In this document: positions 44,001 to 57,592 of the stretch, one piece after another | How positions within the stretch are numbered: position 1 is the first letter of the stretch | Layout: each line of letters starts with the position of its first letter | NCBI GenBank assembly: GCA_907163375.1 | Contig: CAJQUW010001120.1 | Location: 1-64,000 of the forward strand | DNA length: 64,000 nt | Reading direction: 5' to 3' | Source of the DNA: Prostheceraeus crozeri | Lineage: Eukaryota > Platyhelminthes > Polycladida > Euryleptidae | The notes under the pieces: model-generated | What the model was told of the DNA's origin: nothing | Database searches by the model: none | The model's input: only the letters and a program-made list of their open reading frames with translations | Position numbers and translations under genes: made by a program

Positions 44001-47000
44001 ACTAATACTCTTGTCTAGCAGTAGACATCTTCAACCGCTTTCACTAAGAATCCAACATCTGAAGCATACTGTGTTATAATGTCACATTCTAGCAGTAACG
44101 AGAGAAAAGAGGCTCTAAATCAAAGAGAATACACTTGAAGTAATTTTCGGCCAGTTAAACGCGAACAGCTACGAATTTTTATCGAATTACAATTTCGAAT
44201 CGAATATCAAAGCTTCACAGGTTGACTGACTATTTTATGCAGAAAAATCACCAAATTCGCTCTCCCTGTTTCTCTAAATCTGGTAGAGTGAAATAAAATG
44301 TATTTTGTGTGACCATCTCAGGTATACATCACAGTTTCACCAAGTTTCTGAATGACAATTATTGACAACCAAAAATAAAAAGTGTCATAAAAAAATATAG
44401 CATCAATATGTACGAGTAGTATCAATAGCCTTTCGCTGTGATGTCTTCCCACTTCAGGCATTTAAAGTCCCTTGAAAAGGATAAACAAACATGCGAAGAC
44501 TCTTTGTGATGGATGACTGTAATTCCAAGTCTACTAGTAAATAGCAATTTATCGGAGGTCATGCGAGAAGTCTCCCTAAGACTTAATTTTAGGCATTTTT
44601 ATGAGAGAAGATCGTTGTCAGGAATTTCGACATATAACTCATGCTAATAGATTCAGCCACTACCTATCCTTTTTGTCATCTACAGATGTGGAAGCGCTTA
44701 TCGAATGGCTTGAAAGTTAGTTGTAAATGGCTTTATAATTAGTTTCACATTATTGTATCTCTTCAAGTTCATAAGATGATAGTTGCTTGTCAAATTTGGA
44801 ATCATTGAGTTAAATTTTTACTTATTATGCATCGAAGTTAGTGACACATGTTCTCTTATGAAGTCACGAGGTCGCTAACTTTCATTTAGAAATAGTGCAT
44901 ATTTATGATTAAATGTTCATCACTCTTTCATATATTGCGGCCTTAAATACCTAATACGCATGACACAAAGAAAAAATTAAGCAGACTGAGGTATTCTTAG
45001 GTGAGACATATAGAGACCTCCGAGGTGAGAAATTTTAAGGCTAGAGCCATATATTTTCTCAAGGAAATCATATATTTTCTCATATATATTTTCTCCAGGT
45101 CATCAGGTTCATGAGAGAAATGCAGACATCTTTTTACCAAAGACCTCTGTCTCCTTCCAATTGACATTGTTTTCTGTGAACCTGTCTTATAAGAAAAGAA
45201 ACCGGGTAGAAGTCGGCAGACGCACAGGTCCATGGCAGTTATGTGGTATAAATTGTTTCCACTTTGCTTCAATTGCATCCCCCGGTGTGGATGGGGTTTT
45301 ATAATGAAATTGGTATAATGTGAACTTAATATGCTTGCAAAGAAAGCGCATAAGTGTGAAAAAAAGTTGGTCTATACTTAGGAAACAATCACGCGAATGC
45401 TGGCTTTTAGATTTTTGTTCGTGTTTTCTCACATGTCAAGAATAAACTTTTAATTGCATTTCTGCATAAAATATAACATTTAACTCCAAAACATAGGGAG
45501 AAGATGTCAGCTCTTACCGACTTTTTTTATGTGGTCTCTTTAAAACTAAGCCGCCTGAATCAGGTTTTCATGACGATTTTATGTAGTTTTGATTTTTCCA
45601 CAAAAATCGCTTGATTTTTAGCGAAGTGGAAGGTCACATTTATAACCTGTATTGCTCACACGTGGACAAGCTTGCCTAAGCGAAACGTTGTATGCAACCA
45701 ATACAATTTGTATCCGAAGAAGTTATTCTCGCTCTTGATCTAACATTCCCAGATACGTGGACTACACATGATTCCAACCTGTATTGCATATTGAAATTTC
45801 AAATGTCGGAATTTTGCCAGGTTTTACAAACATTTTGTACGACGATTTTCTTTTCGTGAGAAATTCAAATTAATAAAGATTTCATTTCTATGTGTTATTT
45901 TGGTAGAATAGGCTACAGATATTGACTTCGACTATAGTTTCATTAATTTCATGCACGGTTGTAGACCTATCTATGAACGAAGCATATGCACAGAATTCAG
46001 ATAATTCATATAAATGTAAAAGCTGATGCGTAATCGCTTCAATGTGCTTCGTGTAAGACTATTGTGATAAGAAATGAAACTATTTATAGGAAACCCAAAC
46101 GTCATTCCATGACTTGCTTTTCATTATACCATGACATTTGAAATTCTAGCATTTCTTCGGAAGTCAAAGTGTCTAACAAAAAATCTGAAATGCTTAGCTG
46201 TAAGGGAGAGTCCTGGTGCAACATTTGTAGTCTTTAGTTATGGAATGAGATTAATGGAGAACGTACTTTTCCAATTCAATGATCGACTAAAGTGTGTTGT
46301 TTCATTTTCGTCAGTTCACGACAATGAAGATTCTGGCCAAAATGAAAGGTTAGATAGTTCAACAACGAAATCATTTTACTTCAATTTATACAATATGGTC
46401 ATGCTGTCCATGAAAATATCTGCGAACAAATTCTAATAGCAATGAGAAACATCAAGCATAGTTTTGTGTCAAATTGTGGAAAGTACGAAAATCGTTATTG
46501 CGCGGCAACAAAAATGCAAGTTAACATTCCTCTTTTAACCGTATTGATGTGATTTTTTGATGCAATTTAAATGAAATAAGCATTTTTATGTTTTGTTTTG
46601 AATATTAGACATCATGAATTGAAGTATATGCCGCTGTGATTATATTAACATGAATGTTTGCCCATTTTTATCAGTAATTTTATAGATATCAACTCCAAGC
46701 TAGAAGCAGGAAATCGTTGAACATCGTCAAATCAATCAGGCAAACTGTTATTGCTAATCAATTGCAAATAAAAACTGCATTAGTCAGTTGCCATAGTGTG
46801 GATTAGTGTGTATTAGTCCTTTGATGGATTGCGGGTCTAAAACGTTTCATACGTGTTGTTCATCAGTTTTTTTATGATAAGTTATGAAACATGTTTAAGC
46901 AGCATTTATTTAACTTTAATTTGTTGTAATTAATTTCGTCCAATGTGCATTGAACATCATCAGACAGACTGATATCAAATTCAAAGTTCACGGTGGGTGC

Positions 47001-47006
47001 ATTATA
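41015..47006. other. 6 kb without a recognisable gene
   Basis: It contains the ATT-rich LINE tail to about 41100, a diverged dispersed repeat at 42078-42150 (partner near 11740), a degenerate GAACTGAAC-type stretch near 41815-41935, three tatattttctc units at 45048-45100, and a ribozyme-like scrap near 45655-45690. Open frames at 42385-42795 and 46131-46436 have no motif, splice support or repeat relation that I recognise. Confidence 0.5.
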
Positions 47007-47671
47007 CCCTCACGAAAATTTTTCATGAGACTTTTATGAGTCTCGTGATATTCTCATAAGAAAATATTTAACTCATGATATTCTCATGATGCTTTGATTA
47101 GAATAATGAATGGTAATGAGAACTTTCATGGGGCTAATATCTCATGATGCCTTCATGGGGAAATCAAGAGCATTCATGAGGCTTTAATGAAAATTAGTTT
47201 AAGTTGTAAGATATGCATGCTAGCAGCGAAAGGAAAGAGACATAAGAAAGCTTGTTCAATGGATGAAAATCTGCAAGTCTAGTCTATAAAGGACAAAAAG
47301 CAAAAATATAGAATATCTGATAGCGATATGCAACACTATTTTCGAAATTATGCATATGTAATTTGACTATACAATTACCATTACTATGCAAGATGTTGAA
47401 AATAGACATATATACAATCACAGTTCAATATCTCATCATAGTCAGAAATGGTTTATTATTGCGAATACTGAAATAGTATTGTGCACATGGCATGGGAATG
47501 CTCTGAGCCGCAATAACTAGATGTCAGGAAAATAAATTTAGAAGTATGAAAAAGCAACTGTTAATTTATTGATGAGATATTTCATGCGAAAACGTTCCAA
47601 ATCCGCATGAAATTTCATGAGATATATATCAGAAAAATCTCATAAATAATCATGAGGAATTTTCCTGAGGG
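47007..47671. mobile_element. 665-bp MITE with TA flanks
   Basis: The left end is CCCTCACGAAAATTTTTCAT and the right end, complemented, is CCCTCAGGAAAATTCCTCAT; both are flanked by TA (47005-47006 and 47672-47673). Many CTCATGA or TCATGAG units occur in the first 180 bp and last 100 bp. No coding frame is present. TA flanks fit Tc1/mariner-group mobilisation, but the family of the CCCTCA termini is not one I can name. Confidence 0.8.
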
Positions 47672-49361
47672 TAGCTGTCACAAAGTATATAAATGTGCAA
47701 ATCTTGCATAAAGACATCTTAAAAACAGTCATTTAAACATTTTGAAAGTTATGTATTTTACCTGCCATCGCAAATTTTGAGTTTTTGGTCTGTCTGCCAA
47801 AGGATAGTCAAAGCATATTGACAGAAATCAATTACAAGAAATTGAAGTTTAGCATCAAAACTCTAGACTCTTTTCGCCCTTTGCAAAACGGACAACTTCA
47901 GTCAAGACATTTACAAATTTAAGTTCGTATTTGCTAAAGTGTAAGAAACATGCTCATCATTTAACCAGACACAATAATTCACCAACTTTTAGAATACAAA
48001 AATTTAGTATTAGAATTTTCTTAACTTTTAGGAATTAGTGTAAAATATTGTGCTTTATCTATGTTTACGAGACATGATCATCTATGGTTATTAATATTAG
48101 GAATATTTATTATATCGTTTAAGCGCAGGCAGATAAGAATGTCAATGAGGCAATGATATATTTTCAATGTCGTCATGAAATGCATCACTTGCAGAGATCC
48201 TGACCCTAATCACGTTTTGGAGAAACAAAAGTTCAAAGTTTGTGATGATGACGTTTTTCATACAACATCGTTCAGCGTCATATGAATTATGTAATTGTTG
48301 CTTTCGCTAATATCAGACAGTAGGCTACAGCGTGATAAATTATTATCAGTAGCATAAATCAGTAAACACTCGACTTGGTCATTAAAGGTTAACTTTGAAG
48401 AACTTGAACTTTCTCGGCTGGCAGTAGGCCTATGATTGAATAGCATATAAATAATAGATTCACATAAGAATTTGAAATGATGTAATCAATGTCACACATT
48501 CACACTACAAACTATATTAGTTTTTATTTAAAACGCGATGAGCGTCATGGTTGTTTTCATGAGAGTGCGATAGATAGTGCACCATTCAAGAATGACAAGG
48601 ATGCTTGAATTGCTCTGTATGCTTCGAATAAAAATTCAACTAATTTTATTCTTTCACTCAAATGAAGAATTAACTAATGGTCGAAATGAATTAGATAGCT
48701 GATAAATGAATTAAAAATGTATTTTTCTTTTGTTAAAATCAATTCAAGTTGTTTTTATAATATATCATGCTACGACGGTTTAGGGCCTACCACTTTTTCA
48801 GACACAGTTTCAAAATTGCCAATATTCACAATTATCTGCAATCACCTCTCTTGAAAATTGATTTCCTACAGTGCAGTATGAATTGCATCTGATTTCGAGA
48901 GATGTGGGAATTCTGTGAATGAGCAGGACATCATTTAGAAACAAATGATATATTTATTCTCAAAACCTAATTACAAAATGCTCTCCATAAGTACATTCAC
49001 AAGCAACAATTGGGATGACAATCAATGTGTGCTTTGGAAAAGAAGACTACTAGTGGACCCTCGACAAGAGGGTATGTATTAATGATGTTTCTACATTAAC
49101 ACTACATGTACACATAATATCATCATACCGGCATTGTCACAGTCATCGTTATGAAATATTCTATCAAGATGAAAACATACACTGTTATATAAAGCGTACT
49201 GAAAAACGCTGCAAAATGATTGCATAGTGTAAAAATTTCCTTCTGCCACACGAAATCTTTATTGTACTTGGTTTTGATGTGTAATTGATTGCACATCACA
49301 CCTTTCTTATTTGATTACCCGCGTGATACTCACGAAATGTCAGTTTTATGAATTGAACGTA
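47672..49361. other. No gene recognised
   Basis: AT-rich sequence without motifs or clear repeats. Confidence 0.5.
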
Positions 49362-50623
49362 CAAGGTGGGGCAAAAATCAGTGGACTATTTGTAGCAAAC
49401 GTTTTATTGTTCACCACAAACAATTTATAGTAAACTGTTTATTGTTAATCAAACAATCTTAAACAATGAATGCAATTTCAGTGCAGTGTGCAGTGTGACA
49501 TCGCGTTCGGAACGCAGATCAACAGACAATTACTCCAGCCGAGGTGAAAATTTAACCGTGAAATCGAACAACAGGTGGCATTCATTTATCTTCCAATGCA
49601 GCGAACGTTTGACGAACGCAAGCACATTGTGAAGCATTACTGGAAAACTGGTGATGCGAGCGATGTTATTCGTATGTGGCCACATTACTTTGATTCCTAT
49701 CTACCTAATCGGAATACGATCTTTTCTTTGCGCGACAAATTCGAAGCAACGGGATCAATTACCGATGCTCCACGTAGTGGAAGGCCAAAATCAGTTACAA
49801 ATAAGGAGAACGAGCTTGCTGCCGATCAGTTTTTTTTATAGAGAATCCTACTTTTTCAGGCCGGACAGCATCGGCAGAATTAGGTATTGAGCGGCGATCT
49901 TTACGACACATCTTGAAAGAATTGGGATATACATGCTACACGCCTAGACTGATTCATTCCCTAATCGAAGATGACGGTGACCGGCGCCTACAGTTCTGTG
50001 AAGTTTTAAAGCAGCAAGTAGCTGAAACTCCAGAGCACTTGGACACCATTTTATGGTCCAACGAGGCAAATTTTAAGTTGTCGGGTCATGTCAACCGACA
50101 CAGCTGTCTCTATTACAACACATCTAATTCACACGTCACATTTGAGACGCAATTAAATCAACCTGGTGTAACCGTATGGGGCGCGATATCGTCAAGTCAA
50201 GTATTTGGTCCTTTTTTCTTTGAAGGATTTGTAACTGGAGGTGTAGAATGGCCCCGCATTCACCCAACATCACGCCCATGGACGTCTTCTTTTCGGGAGT
50301 CGTCAAAGACAGTGTCTTCAAAACGCCACCACCAAACATTGAACAGATGAAGGAAAAGATTGTACTAGCATTTGATACCATCTGGCAGAATCTGAATGTT
50401 TGACAAAAAGTGTGCAGAAGCGTTGTTGACAGATGTGACTCATGCACTGCAGCTGACGGACTTCAATTTGAACATTTATGATATTGTATACATTTCTTAA
50501 TATTGCTTGATTACTAATAGAATGCTTTATGAACGTTTTTGATGTTGTATACATTGCTTAATGTTGTTTGACTAATAATAAACTGTTTGCTACAAATAGT
50601 CCAGTGACTTTTGCCCCACCTTC
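49362..50623 (+). mobile_element. Mariner-like DNA transposon, internally deleted
   Basis: Terminal repeats AAGGTGGGGCAAAA...GGACTATTTGTAGCAAAC at the left and their inverted form at the right match over about 38 bp with few changes. TA lies on both sides (49360-49361 and 50624-50625). The interior is a plus-strand transposase relic. The element is about 1.26 kb. Confidence 0.9.
49596..50403 (+). pseudogene. Mariner-like transposase, dead
   Basis: From ATG 49596 (MQRTFDERKHIVKHYWKTG) an N-terminal helix-turn-helix runs to the hook GRPKSVTNKEN. The frame breaks at an eight-T run near 49836. The next frame has the second DNA-binding helices (RTASAELGIERRSLRHILKE) and the catalytic region. The first catalytic box reads LWSNEANF, with Asn in place of the usual Asp. 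The block with the second Asp (usually QQDGAPPH) is missing at a junction near 50250. The third reads MAPHSPNITPMDVFFSG, in yet another frame, with SPN where SPD is usual. It ends IEQMKEKIVLAFDTIWQNLNV. It therefore has several independent lesions. Confidence 0.85.
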
Positions 50624-53590
50624 TACATACATGTAAGCTGTGTTTTCTTCACGATTAAGATTAATTTATGAAAGCCATTTAACCGTCAGATATTGTTAAC
50701 TAAAAACATTTTCAATGTGTTTAAAGATATAATAACAGAAAAAGTTTGACAATAGTTGAATTGAATTGGCTTGACTAATGAGTGATCAAAAGAAGATTTT
50801 CAATCAAAGAAATCTATGGCCTGGTGATAAATTTGCTTATTGCCTAAAATGAGAAAAATCGGCCTGTGATGGAACCTGTCCGGCGAGCGGTTCCATCTCT
50901 GCTGCACATCATATGGGGCTCTAAAATGAATCCACATTGCCAATCAGGTATTTTCTTAGGGCTGAATTAAATTTAAATTGTTGTAATGATTCTGCGTTTT
51001 CCATGGCATTTGGAAATAAAGTATGTGTAGAAGGAATGTTCTCATTTGAAGTTGTGTGCATTACCATGTTGCATTCAAACAGAATATTAAAGTCGTACTG
51101 ACACAAAATGCTTTTCAATAATTGATTTTTACATCAAATCCATATCTATCCCATAATACTATTTTCTGAGGACTATGGCTGATTTTTAAAAATTTCTCGC
51201 GAATCATGTCTTGCATTCAAACTCATCTTAATATCAAGCAATTTTAAAAGCAAATAATTAGCTTGTTTGCATCCACTCTGGTAGACTGAAGCTTTTTCAG
51301 ATACTCTGTTAACGGTCGACAATGCACAAACAAATGCACTATCAATCGACTGTCAATGCATTCGAACGAGGCAGTATTTTCAGTTCGCTCAGTTCCTCGT
51401 CCATTTAAGGTTTTTCTTTACTCACTCAGTTCGGCGTTCATTTTAAAATTTCTCTAAGCCGCTCAGTTCATCGTTCAATTCTCTAAAAGAGTCAGTTCGT
51501 TCAGTTCCTTTTATATATGTATTGCTATGTATGCAAACTGGGTATATATAGCATGTCAGAAACATTTAATTTGAATGATTTGAAACCCTGATCAATGTCA
51601 ATGTAAAGGAATAATTCAATAATCCATGACGGGCTTGCGCCGACAACGAGTCCCTCTTTAACCCTTTCTTTTACATGGAAATCAATATGCAGCATGCGTG
51701 TGTGTGAAATTTCATGATGGCATTCAACCCTACTCACTCCTCTTTGTGCTAGCGATAGAAATTCACGTTTTTTGTCAACTTTTTGAAAGCCTTGGATTGT
51801 GGCAACAAATCGCCAGAATGACTGCTTGCTGCGATGTTTCTCATTTTGAATGTTGATTTCTTCTGTATCCCCAATTAATGATGGAAGCTACCTAATCTCT
51901 GATTTAACTTATGGATTTTAAACTTAAGGAAAAGCTCAAGGATTTAGGTTTAAAGATTTAAAGATTTAAATGCAGAAACAACAACAAACATTCTTTAAAA
52001 AGAAAAAAATTCTAACATTGAGGGAGTCATGAATACTTGCTGCTAATAGAATACAAACATTTTACAATGTTGGTTTCATATACCTAAATCCAGATCCATC
52101 AGTCTGTAAAGTTATTTGGGTTTCGAAAGTCATTTAAAAGTGCTTCCGCAGATTCAAAAAAGGTTCCACTTTGACATCATCATCAGCTTAACTGTCGTGT
52201 GACATCTGACTTCCTTGACTATTTCACTTCATAACAACGTGCACAACGTCCTTGAGTTTCCTGTACATAGAGTCCTTGACCCAATTAACATTTTTGCTGA
52301 AGTGGAAGGTTGATCATGATTATTAAAGTTCAACAAGAGTGATGGACAAATTTGTCAATGGCCAGGTCGACCTTGAGAATCAACGACTGTGGTTTATAAT
52401 TGCTCGGTTCACAATAATACCCAAACCAATTTCAAAGCTATTTTCAGTTTTTAAAATAATCTTCAAATGCAATGTGGGCGTTCTTAGACATTGTAAGATG
52501 TTTGGAGTGATACAATTAGAAACTTGGTGATCTCCTATTTCTTTTGGTTGCTTCGCTTTCGCCGTCTGATGGGGTCAACGTTGCTTCGCAATTTTGTCCC
52601 AGATTCGCTTCCAAATGCTTGTTTGGGGGTTCAGAGGGGTTAATTGCGCGATGTCGATTGATCGATCACCTTATTACAGGGTCCTAACTTCAAACTGCTG
52701 TCATTTTTTAAACATAGTTTTCTAACATTTGGAATATGCCCGCATATCAAGCTTACTTGCATCTGTAAATTAAAATTTTTTACTTGCATATTAAGTTGAA
52801 GACTCTTAAAAGTCCTCTCGTTTTAACAGACTGAAGACTGATTTAATGTGCATTAAATGTGTCATATATCCAAATATATCTGATCAATTTATCTATCATT
52901 TTATCAGAAGATGAGGGGAGTTCATTATTGATTGAACAACTGACTTTATGACTTCTTAGTTTATAGGTGTTGTTGCCAATGAATGCATGTCTAGATCAGT
53001 TGCTGATCAGTCTTGATCTTTTAACAAATCCAAGAAGATATTTTCATGAAGATACCGCCCTTCTTACAATCAAAATTAAAGGCACCGTAGGGTACTGCGC
53101 ACATCGGTGGTGTTAAAATGGATTCCGTTTCTTGTATGTGTTGAAAGTCATGGTCTTCCATGCATTCCATCTAAACGGAGAAAGAATAGAATCATTAGAC
53201 TTTGGCAAGTTGATCACAGTCTGCCTTAAGAGCTTCATCGATCACACGAGACAGCAAAGTCGCAACACAAAAGTAAATTGACTAATCGAGATGCAATCCA
53301 TGTCGGCACTCATGCCCATAATTCTCACCCTTTCCGGTCTTGATCTGTCATTTTTTGTCTACACGTAAACGAGGGGAAACATTTCCAACCTTATTCCTGT
53401 GGTCTTCAATTTTGCTGTCACAGTGTCGATCATTTCGCAACTAACCTTTCGGAGGTTGGCTAAAAGTGGCAGACAGTTGTTTTGAAATTTCAGTTGCTTA
53501 TAATCATACGTGAAAATCGTAAAACCTAAACGCAATAGGCTGCGCGGTCTGATTATCAATATCCAAATCAAAAATTCAACTATCAGTTAT
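50624..53590. other. No gene; degenerate repeats only
   Basis: About 51385-51500 has loosely tandem cagttcgctcagttcctcgt-type units. Positions 51905-51970 have aaggatttaggtttaaag-type units. No exon could be supported. Confidence 0.5.
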
Positions 53591-53599
53591 AGAGTCATG

Positions 53600-53735
53600 A
53601 TTAAACAGCCACAAACAAAATCTGAAAATGAATTATTCAATTTGAGGTTGATGAGGCATCATTATTGTCAGTGGAATTGAAATGTCTGGTCAGATGAAGC
53701 AGCTGTCCGTCTGAAGGACAGTAACGACTATTGTA
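53600..53735 (+). pseudogene. Diverged Tc1 transposase fragment
   Basis: The sequence tggtcagatgaagcagctgt then ccgtctgaaggacagtaacg matches tggtctgatgaggcatcagt and ccgtctgaaggatagtgatg of Tc1 copy 1. Translated it reads VWSDEAAVRLKDSND against VWSDEASVRLKDSDG. Upstream similarity (ttgtcagtggaattga) is weaker. It covers only the first catalytic Asp and is much older than the three other copies. No terminal repeat is nearby. Confidence 0.75.
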
Positions 53736-55570
53736 TATAGCACAGAATTACATTATTAGATTAATTAAGTCAGTCACTTTGCTAGAAGTGCACACTAATT
53801 CAAACCGATAGCACATGCAGGAACTTAGCTACTAAGTGGGCAAGACGAAATTTTTGATGTCTCACAGATATAGGAAAAATAGTCGTGCGTCGCTTGGGGA
53901 TTGCTGTGAATTCCTTCAAAATGCTCCGATCGCCACGATTCCTTCAGATTCGATGAATTCAGATCATTGCGCAATAGTTTTATCAATAATGTTGGTCCTT
54001 CCGATCATTATTAAAAACCATAGCAGGTGCACGAAAAAACGTTCACAAATTTCTCTGTAGAACTTAACATCGTCCGTGTCGCATTGTTGTGTGATTCGGT
54101 TGATAACAGTCACTAAACTTCGCATAATTTGGCGTGTTTAATGTTGAACTTGGTGCTCATTGTTCGATTGCTACGGTATTATGTCAGCAGATTGTGCCGC
54201 TTCATTACCGTCACATGTTCCAATGCTGCCTTTCTAGTCAAGCAGAAAAAGAGACGACTTGTTTAATTCTGTGGCATATGGTGACGACCAACTGAGACTG
54301 TGGGTATGCCTAAGCCTGATAAGCAGATTCCTCGACATTTGGTATCTTCCGAGAGTTCACATACAGCGGAGACGGAGTCGTAGAGCAACTAGGAATGCCA
54401 CGCCCGGAGTCGAAGTCGTAAAAAGATTGCCGACTAGGACTCCGCATTGCGAAGTTCACTCGAGGAAAAATACTCAGCTTCTAGAAACCGTTTTTGTCAG
54501 TGACACTGGCTTCGGCACTGATTTTTCTATTGATTTTGATTTGCTATCAAGCGATCATTGAAACGAAAATTCAACTAAATGATCATTCAGGTAAGTACTA
54601 AGGACCGTTTAAGTATCCACCTTACACAATACATGTATATTTTATTGACTTACCAAATATTCTCAAATTTTGGCAGATGTTTAAATTTGAATCGTCTGCT
54701 GTCGGCTTGCATGTACAGTTGACAGCGGCTTATGTCATTCTACTTTCTTTACAATCTTTAGAAATTGAAGGAGCATTATTTTTCTTATCAAATGATATCG
54801 AAAAATATCTAAATTATGTATCACACTATTATTTCACGAATGATTTTGATAACTAATGAAGTATGAACCGTTGCACCCCTAAACTCAACAACATAAAAAA
54901 TACACAGCGGGTATTGCTTCCTAATAATCACTTTTATATTGAAAGGTGCACGATAAGGCGGGATATACATTTACCCTCTATTTTCGTCTGCATTCTAATT
55001 TTCATGCATTGATTGCAAATAAGTAAAAGCAGCCGAATGTAAACACGCTACAAGATATCATTGAAACGGACTGTGATGAATAATTGATAAATCATGAATG
55101 ATTGATTTTACCAAATAGCAACGCACTGAATGGTAGCAATCATTAGAATATAGCAACAGCGAACTCTATTTACATGTGCTATCATCAAGTGGAGCTTGCA
55201 ATTCTCAATGCATTTCAATATATATTGCAGCTGACTTTTACACAGCACTCTTGAAGCTTTGAGTAGATGAATAAATTTTGACAATTTCTGTCACTTCCGT
55301 TCTATTATCTAAGCGGCATCATCCTTAGACTTGTACATTTAGAAAGAAAGAAGGTCAGAGAAAGTGTTAATAACTGAAGGATGGTAACCTTGAGATAAAT
55401 TGATGTCAGACTTCGTTTGATTCAACAAGATAATGACAATCAGATCTGCTAACCCCTTCGCAACGGATGCCTAGAAGTACCGATCTTTTACAGAAATCAG
55501 ACCGATTCCCATTAATTTTGATCAGCCACTATCTCCGGTTTACTTTTGAAGCACAATATTTCAAGTGTGA
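53736..55570. other. No gene; GACTCC-type repeats
   Basis: Positions 54368-54445 carry imperfect GGAGTC/GACTCC units (ggagacggagtcgtag, cccggagtcgaagtcgt, aggactccgcatt). Nothing else is recognised. Confidence 0.5.
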
Positions 55571-55636
55571 TTGTCTATAATTATCTTCCATTATTATTTC
55601 CTTTTACCTGTTCGTACATGGGATATACAAGTTGCA

Positions 55637-55801
55637 ATGGCAGATAACACAAGTCCTGATCAAGTGACGATGGCTTGTGTTGTATGCTCTAGAGAAATGA
55701 ATGACGAATATCATTCCGATTCTAATCTACACAATTATCCTTTGCTTTGGAAGATGTTAACTTTTAATTCGATGGAAGTTACCCCAGTCAAGAGTCCGTA
55801 A
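55637..55801 (+). CDS. Possible first exon, small Cys-containing protein
   Basis: ATG in good context (ttgcaATGG) opens MADNTSPDQVTMACVVCSREMNDEYHSDSNLHNY..., 54 codons to TAA. The CVVC pair and the charged stretch look like the start of a zinc-binding domain, but only one Cys-x2-Cys is present before the end. It could be a first exon with a donor inside, or chance. No homologue is recognised, and it lies 1.8 kb upstream of the seven-pass gene on the same strand without evident connection. Confidence 0.25.
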   Translation: MADNTSPDQVTMACVVCSREMNDEYHSDSNLHNYPLLWKMLTFNSMEVTPVKSP

Positions 55802-55959
55802 TGCTCGGTAGATGATAAGTATGTTAAAACATAATGACAATTCAGACACGAATGAAGATTACAAATTGCTGTTTATGCATTCCACATAATTACATAAACA
55901 CTGTGAATCCTAGAATTTGCATCAATACAGTCATCAGAAATAAGTTGGTGTGGAGAATG

Positions 55960-56155
55960 CAGTGAAATGTAGAGTAGAGCAGAAAAGTCATGTACAGATC
56001 AGTCAACCAGTTTTTGACATCTTTAGCGCACCTGTAAAGGACGAATTTAGGTTGCAGAGGGTCGTGATTGATAACAAAATGACTTGGAAAAAACATGTAA
56101 AATTTACAGCGCGATTTGTTGAAAAATGGTCTTCTTGTTTTTACTCAAAGGGTTG
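55960..56155 (+). pseudogene. LINE reverse-transcriptase scrap
   Basis: RLQRVVIDNKMTWKKHVKF corresponds to the LGV.IDN.LTW..H block that follows motif C in jockey/CR1-type LINEs. The flanks are too decayed to extend. It is a fossil fragment. Confidence 0.5.
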
Positions 56156-56159
56156 AAGT

Positions 56160-57580
56160 CGCTCGATGTTAGAATGCTGTGTACCAAACTTTTTTAGATC
56201 TATCTTAGAATAGCAGTCAATCACAGAGTACCGAGGCGGCATTATTGGACGTATAAGCTGATCTGTGGATCGCACAGCTTATGTTCGGACTTTGTGCCGT
56301 ACAGTGTAATTTTATCCTCTATTTAAATAATTTTTGACTGCTACAGGTTATTACTCTCATCCATTCATAACACAAGCATATTCCTCGAGTTATGCCTCGC
56401 TCAAATTAATTCAAAATTCCTTTGTGTTCAACTGCAGCTCATTCGAAGCGTTTTTTCGCTTCTCTCTGCAAGCTGGTCAAAGGTGGTTTCAAAACTTCTG
56501 CAAACATGATGATGCCTACTTCGGTTTTTATTGTTATGCTAATTCTCTGTCTAAAGACTCTGTAAAATCGTTAACTCTTCACGATTTCTAATATTGAGAA
56601 GATTTGATGAAATAACTGTCATTTACTAATTTACATATGCAATTTATAAAATACTGTGGTAATTCCAGAAGAGGACAGAATAGAAGAGGAAAAAAACTAT
56701 TCTAGAATTTGCTGAAAAAAATTGGCACGTCACATGGAGACACATTCGAGCATGTGACAGGGTGAGAAGATCCGCAAAGAGGCCTCTAGAATGTGACAAC
56801 ACCTGAAACATTTGGACAATGCATAATTTATATATTTTTTATTGAAATTTTAGCCTGCATTGAATTGAGGTATTTACTTATTCATCAACTCTTAGCTACC
56901 AAATTATTCAACTGATGAAATATTCAAGTTTTATTATTACCAAAAAATTATATGACTGTCGCTCAGAAGTTATCTTAAATACTTAAGTGTGTTGTTCTGT
57001 ATTGATTGTCGATTATTTGTCAATGTGCGCAGCTCTACTTAGATGCAATTAATATCACTATGCATGGTGATATTGACTTCATGAGGGTTGAACAAATTTT
57101 TATAATGGCCTGATGATTTTTATTAACCACGCACCACTAACACTGGCCAGATAAAAGGAAATTTTGAAGATAAAGTTAGCAAAGAAGAAAGTTTGCTTTA
57201 ATTAATACGAAGAGGCTGTGAAGAAAGTGGAAGACTTTTCTAATTTATTGAAAGTGTGGAGACCGCCATATAATTTTATTGGTGTGATTTTTCTTCACTC
57301 CATGCCTCTGAGCAAAGAAGCGCAGATATTGAAGTATCAGTTATGGACATGGATGGCGTCTCGGTCTTCATGATTGGGAGATGTAGTGTTTGAATTCATC
57401 ATAATTCATCATAGATATCAAATGGAAATAGGTGGGCGCTTGGCACAAAGCTCGCCCCAATCATGCAATACCACGAGTACCAAGCGCCCCAATTATTATC
57501 AAAGCATTAGTAATTGTGTGATAATATTTGGTTACTTTGTAAAACAATAGATTGGGAATACATGTAATGACTATTTTGTT
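56160..57580. other. No gene recognised, probable intron or upstream region
   Basis: AT-rich sequence. The final bases, tttgtttcattttcag at about 57575-57590, form a good splice acceptor for the exon that follows, so some of this may be intron. Confidence 0.45.
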
Positions 57581-57592
57581 TCATTTTCAGAC

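Noticed and set aside
46131-46436. 101-codon open frame
   Set aside because: No motif recognised and no sign of splice sites or a family relation.
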